From: Fragilaria crotonensis
Taxonomy: Eukaryota > Bacillariophyta > Fragilariophyceae > Fragilariales > Fragilariaceae
Direction of reading: 5' to 3'
Length of the DNA stretch: 58,553 nucleotides
Assembly: GCA_022925895.1 (NCBI GenBank)
Contig: JAKSYS010000385.1
Location: forward strand, 1 to 58,553
The notes under the pieces were generated by a model. It had not been told where the DNA came from. It searched no databases and saw only the letters and a program-made list of their open reading frames with translations. Position 1 is the stretch's first letter. Each line of letters starts with the position of its first letter. This document shows, piece by piece, positions 55,601 through 58,553 of this stretch. The position numbers and the translations under genes were made by a program.

Positions 55601-56386
55601 ATCTTCGCTTCATTTTCTCGTTTCCCGACCTATTTGGATCATACCGTTTTGTGCTGTCGCGAGGGCAAACCAGCGAACTACACACCGGACTTTGCTAATA
55701 TTCAGGTCGTATCCTACTATCTGCAAAAGATGGCCGGAGCACTTTTGGAGTCGTTGAGATTATGCTCTGAGCGTGAGACCACTGACCAGCAATACGCTGC
55801 GAACGTTATGAGGATGGAAAACTCCTATTATTTCTCTCAACAAATCAAGGAGCGTGGTCCAGAGATTACTGCGCTGTTCCAGAAACAGCTCACGAAAGCG
55901 AGCGCCGTCTGCAAGCAGAGCACGGACGCGTATCTCGGTTGGATGATCAAGCGCGAGTTCAAAGCACTTCATACCCTCTTCTCTCAAATTTCGCGCATTC
56001 GACGTGATGTGGGAGACAAGGACGTGCCAATGCACATTCCAAGGGCGACCTTTGTGAAGACGCTGCAGAAGGAGTCGAACCGCGAAGTCATGAAAGAGAA
56101 GATCGCTACAATCTACGCTCGTATGGAGAAGCATCTCAGTGAAGAAGGAAAGCTGTTGCCTGTTGCTTGGAAGGCCCTCGTGAAAGTTATGTATGAATGG
56201 TTTGGACGGTGGGAAAAGCTATCTACACAATGCTACAAGCACGTCTTGGAGCCAAGTGCTGTTGATGTTGTTCGCCTGGCCAAGCAAGCAGGAGGGGCGC
56301 CGAAGGTAAAGTTCCCTTCGGCTTCAGACCCAGCCCAGGCGCAAGACAAAACAAAGATGATCAATTTGCTGTCGAAGAATAAGTAA
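52608..56386 (+). CDS. SEC3: exocyst complex component Sec3
   Basis: Sec3 marks sites of exocytosis and tethers secretory vesicles to the plasma membrane through PI(4,5)P2 and Rho binding. Two exons (52608-54803, 54869-56386; 65-nt intron) encode about 1,237 residues. The N-terminal region is Gly/Ser-rich. A PH-like Sec3 domain follows (KIKYVFIVRSTNN about 201; VRKLVELDQLTTVQNVSAGG; VWSLLQIHAMLC about 357), split by a large acidic insert (EEDTDEVEEEKVEDDTERKE). Coiled-coil heptads (LLDRELEEMEKWLHDRAAVI) and the long helical C-terminal Sec3 domain (MKLIEVLSLLKPVLLEAIRD, VVSYYLQKMAGALLESLRLC) complete it. Start ATG 52608 has a good context (AACCATGG). The frame is clean throughout. The length fits animal and plant Sec3. 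Confidence 0.85.
54804..54868 (+). other. intron of SEC3 (65 nt)
   Basis: GTAAGT...CGTTGACAG in phase 0, joining AKKIRD to TQRKFQSSLL; the shortest intron in the window. Confidence 0.9.
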
Positions 56387-56409
56387 TTGTAGGTTTCATT
56401 TTGGGTTTT

Positions 56410-57894
56410 TCATCCCTCTGGCTGCGTTGACGATTGTTGTTGACAGGCGATGGCAGCTTCGGTGGTTTCTTGACCTTGCACGAAGACGCGTTTCACATTT
56501 CGATCATCTCCAAGGTTCATGATTTTCTGAAAGACATCAGCGGTGGTGTCATTTTGAAAGACGTCAATGTTGTTTGCTATTGTCAGAATCAACGCGTCCA
56601 GTTCCATCCCAACCGCTAATGATCCAATAGTGTCTGCCAAACCTAATGCCTCGGCTCCTCCCATTGTCGCCAAATAGAAAGCATGGCGATAATCTAAGCT
56701 CGAAGCCGCACCAGTGCATTGTTGGTGAGCGTGAGATGCGACTACTGCCATACGCGATGAACTGATCATACTCGGACTGTAGCCTCCAGCAACATCAGTT
56801 CCCAGACCAACTTTGTTGCGCCTTTCCATCAACTTCCGACACGGTAGCGTTGATCCAGCAAAGAAGAAGTTGGAAAGGGGACAATGGGCAACCGCAGATC
56901 CTCGGGTTCGCATCAAATCCAAATCTGAGTCGGATAGGGCACGCCGTGGGCCATGATACATTTGTCGGACAACAGGTCATGCGAGTCAAAGATTTCGGCG
57001 TCAGTCCTGTCGGATCCTTCCAACACATGGGTAAATTCAACTTGATCGACGGACTCAGAAATATGGGATTGAATATGACAGTCGTACTCAGCTGCGACTC
57101 CCCCCAAGGCCCTCAGTAGCTCAGGCGTGCAAGTTGGAATGAATCGTGGCGTAATTATGGGCAGCACCCTAGGCAGCCGAGATCCTTCCTCACGGGTTCC
57201 AGCCAGGTTGCGTATGTATTTAATCAGCTCGATTGTTTCATCAATATTTTGTTGCGTAGACTGTACATAGTTCGCAGGGGAATTTCGGTCCATGCATACC
57301 TTCCCTACTAACGCTCGTTGTCCTAACGCGAGTGCCACGTCCGCCAAGATCTTGCATGGCTCCAAATGCAAGGTAGCAAAGTAGCACGCAGTTGTAGTCC
57401 CGAAGGACAGAGACTTCCGAACCACGCCTTCGTAAACTCGTCGCGCGGTCGGCAAATCATCTTGCAACGAACGTTCCGCTGGAAATGTATATGTCTCCAG
57501 CCATCCATCTTGCCCCATGAGCGGTCGGTCCGTGGCTGTTCCAGTGAAGGCATATTGCGGGGCATGAATATGCAGATCAATGAAGCCTGGTGTAAGAAAT
57601 TCGTGTGGCCCCAGCCTAACGTAACCCTGTGTCTTCTGCATCGCTACCGCGTCCAGAGGATGCATGTTCAAGGTGAATAATGACGCCCTCATGGTCCACA
57701 ACAAGTAGGTGCTCCCGGCACAATTTCAGACCTGGACCAAGCCACTCCACGTCGCGCTGGTTTTCTTGCGACGAAATCGACGAAGAAAAAGGATTTCCCG
57801 TTGGTATAACAATATTGCCATGGAACACCCATCGAAACGGTTTCTGTCCTGATTCTTTGGCAAAAGTGGACGGGAATGATGTCAATTTACTCAT
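56410..57894 (-). CDS. guanine deaminase, two frameshifts
   Basis: A zinc amidohydrolase converting guanine to xanthine and ammonia in purine salvage. In order on the minus strand: FRWVFHGNIVIP (about 57820), the metal site LTPGFIDLHIHAPQYAFTG (about 57560), FGTTTACYFATLH, DRNSPANYVQ, HIQSHISESVDQVEFTH, KCIMAHG, GSAVAHCPLSNFFFAGSTLP and GLGTDVAGGYSPSM with the catalytic Asp. It is read in three frames. Near 57660 the frame changes between HLEHASS and DAVAMQKTQGYV, fitting a lost CT dinucleotide; near 56948 one base is missing between MAHG and ALSDSDLDLM. Both flanks match the family without gap. I chose ATG 57894 (MSKLTSFPST); the codon at 57924 is GTG. The stop at 56410 is only 24 bp from the SEC3 stop on the other strand. 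Confidence 0.85.
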
Positions 57895-57924
57895 CGTCGC
57901 GTTCGGTCTGGTCTCAAGTCTCAC

Positions 57925-58553
57925 AACTCACAACTCACAAGCCACAAAATACAAGTGGGCCGTACTCGTACTTGTACCGAGTATCATTGTGAATTGTGAA
58001 GCCCTGTCTGTGCGTACTTGTACTGTACGTCGTACACTGTACAAGGAACAAACAGAGTACAGTACGAGCTGAAACCTGAATTAGGCTGTGTTTACTGTCA
58101 TACTGGTACTGACGGCGGTTCTGTTGCTATCCGTATCCAGTACTAGTACGTCGTAGTTGTCCCGTGTAGTACTGGAATCCACGGTAGTCATGTGCACTCC
58201 GAGGTACTGGTACATAGGTGGGACTATTGCCTACTGTATTACCTCTACTGGTAGAACTCCGAGTGGGTGAATGCGGGTGGATTGGGAAGCATATATACAG
58301 TACTAGTACATACACCGCAATAATTGTTCTGTACCAATGTAGCTCCGGTAGCGTATGCCAGTGGATCTTTTGAAATCCGGCATCCGGGCATCGTCGGCAT
58401 CTACCTACTGGTACTGTACAGACAGTAACAAATGTGGTGACGTTCGTCAGTTCGCATTTGGTGACACCCTTCGATTCCACCATAACCCCAATCTCGTTTC
58501 TACAATTTTAGTATACACTGCACAATAAACCAAATAATCGACCCGACTACTTG
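57925..58553. other. intergenic, GTAC-rich
   Basis: No gene. Numerous GTAC/GTACTGGTAC words (57960-58060, 58100-58420) as in other intergenic parts. Confidence 0.55.

Overview
This window looks like nuclear DNA of a diatom, most likely a pennate diatom such as Phaeodactylum tricornutum (species level is inference). The evidence is eukaryotic genes with short GT-AG introns (65-76 nt), a Ty1/copia element of the CoDi type with the diatom-like reverse transcriptase motif VVDD, signal peptides ending in a phenylalanine 'ASAFAP-like' plastid cleavage site (thioredoxin-like and fibrillin genes), and intergenic DNA packed with self-complementary GTAC words. No rRNA, tRNA or CRISPR array was found.

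Layout: 1-2.7 kb holds a tandem duplication and a broken RlmN-like radical-SAM gene. A complete copia retrotransposon lies at 2783-8202, with 138/140-bp LTRs and a perfect 5-bp target duplication. Two Golgi-type glycosyltransferase genes follow on the minus strand (8.6-13.2 kb). After about 3 kb of AT-rich non-coding DNA comes a large ISWI chromatin remodeller with two HMG boxes (about 16.5-21.2 kb), convergent with a PAPS/nucleotide-sugar transporter (21.3-22.7 kb). A 5-kb gene desert (22.7-27.9 kb) leads to a conserved-looking unknown gene, a two-TM membrane protein and Trm5, the last convergent with an atypical plastid thioredoxin. A 1.18-kb inverted-repeat transposon follows, then an SGNH hydrolase-like gene, a tail-anchored protein, a mitochondrial carrier, a 357-bp hAT-type MITE, a MATE transporter with a C-terminal PDZ-like domain, a tiny twin-Cx9C gene, a YdcF-like protein, a plastid fibrillin, biotin-protein ligase, exocyst Sec3 and guanine deaminase.

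The genes are ordinary nuclear housekeeping and organelle genes with no operon-like grouping. The loose themes are secretory pathway and glycosylation (GT2, GT92-like, PAPS transporter, Sec3) and plastid or mitochondrion (Trx, fibrillin, carrier, CHCH protein).

A main result is about the sequence itself. At least ten coding regions are interrupted by single-base, mostly missing-base, indels in short homopolymer or dinucleotide runs, and the conserved motif always continues in the neighbouring frame. The copia element has LTRs identical except for two missing Cs, yet its ORFs are full of frameshifts. This points to uncorrected consensus errors rather than a region full of pseudogenes. The RlmN-like gene, which also has in-frame stop codons, and the copia RNase H deletion may be real lesions.
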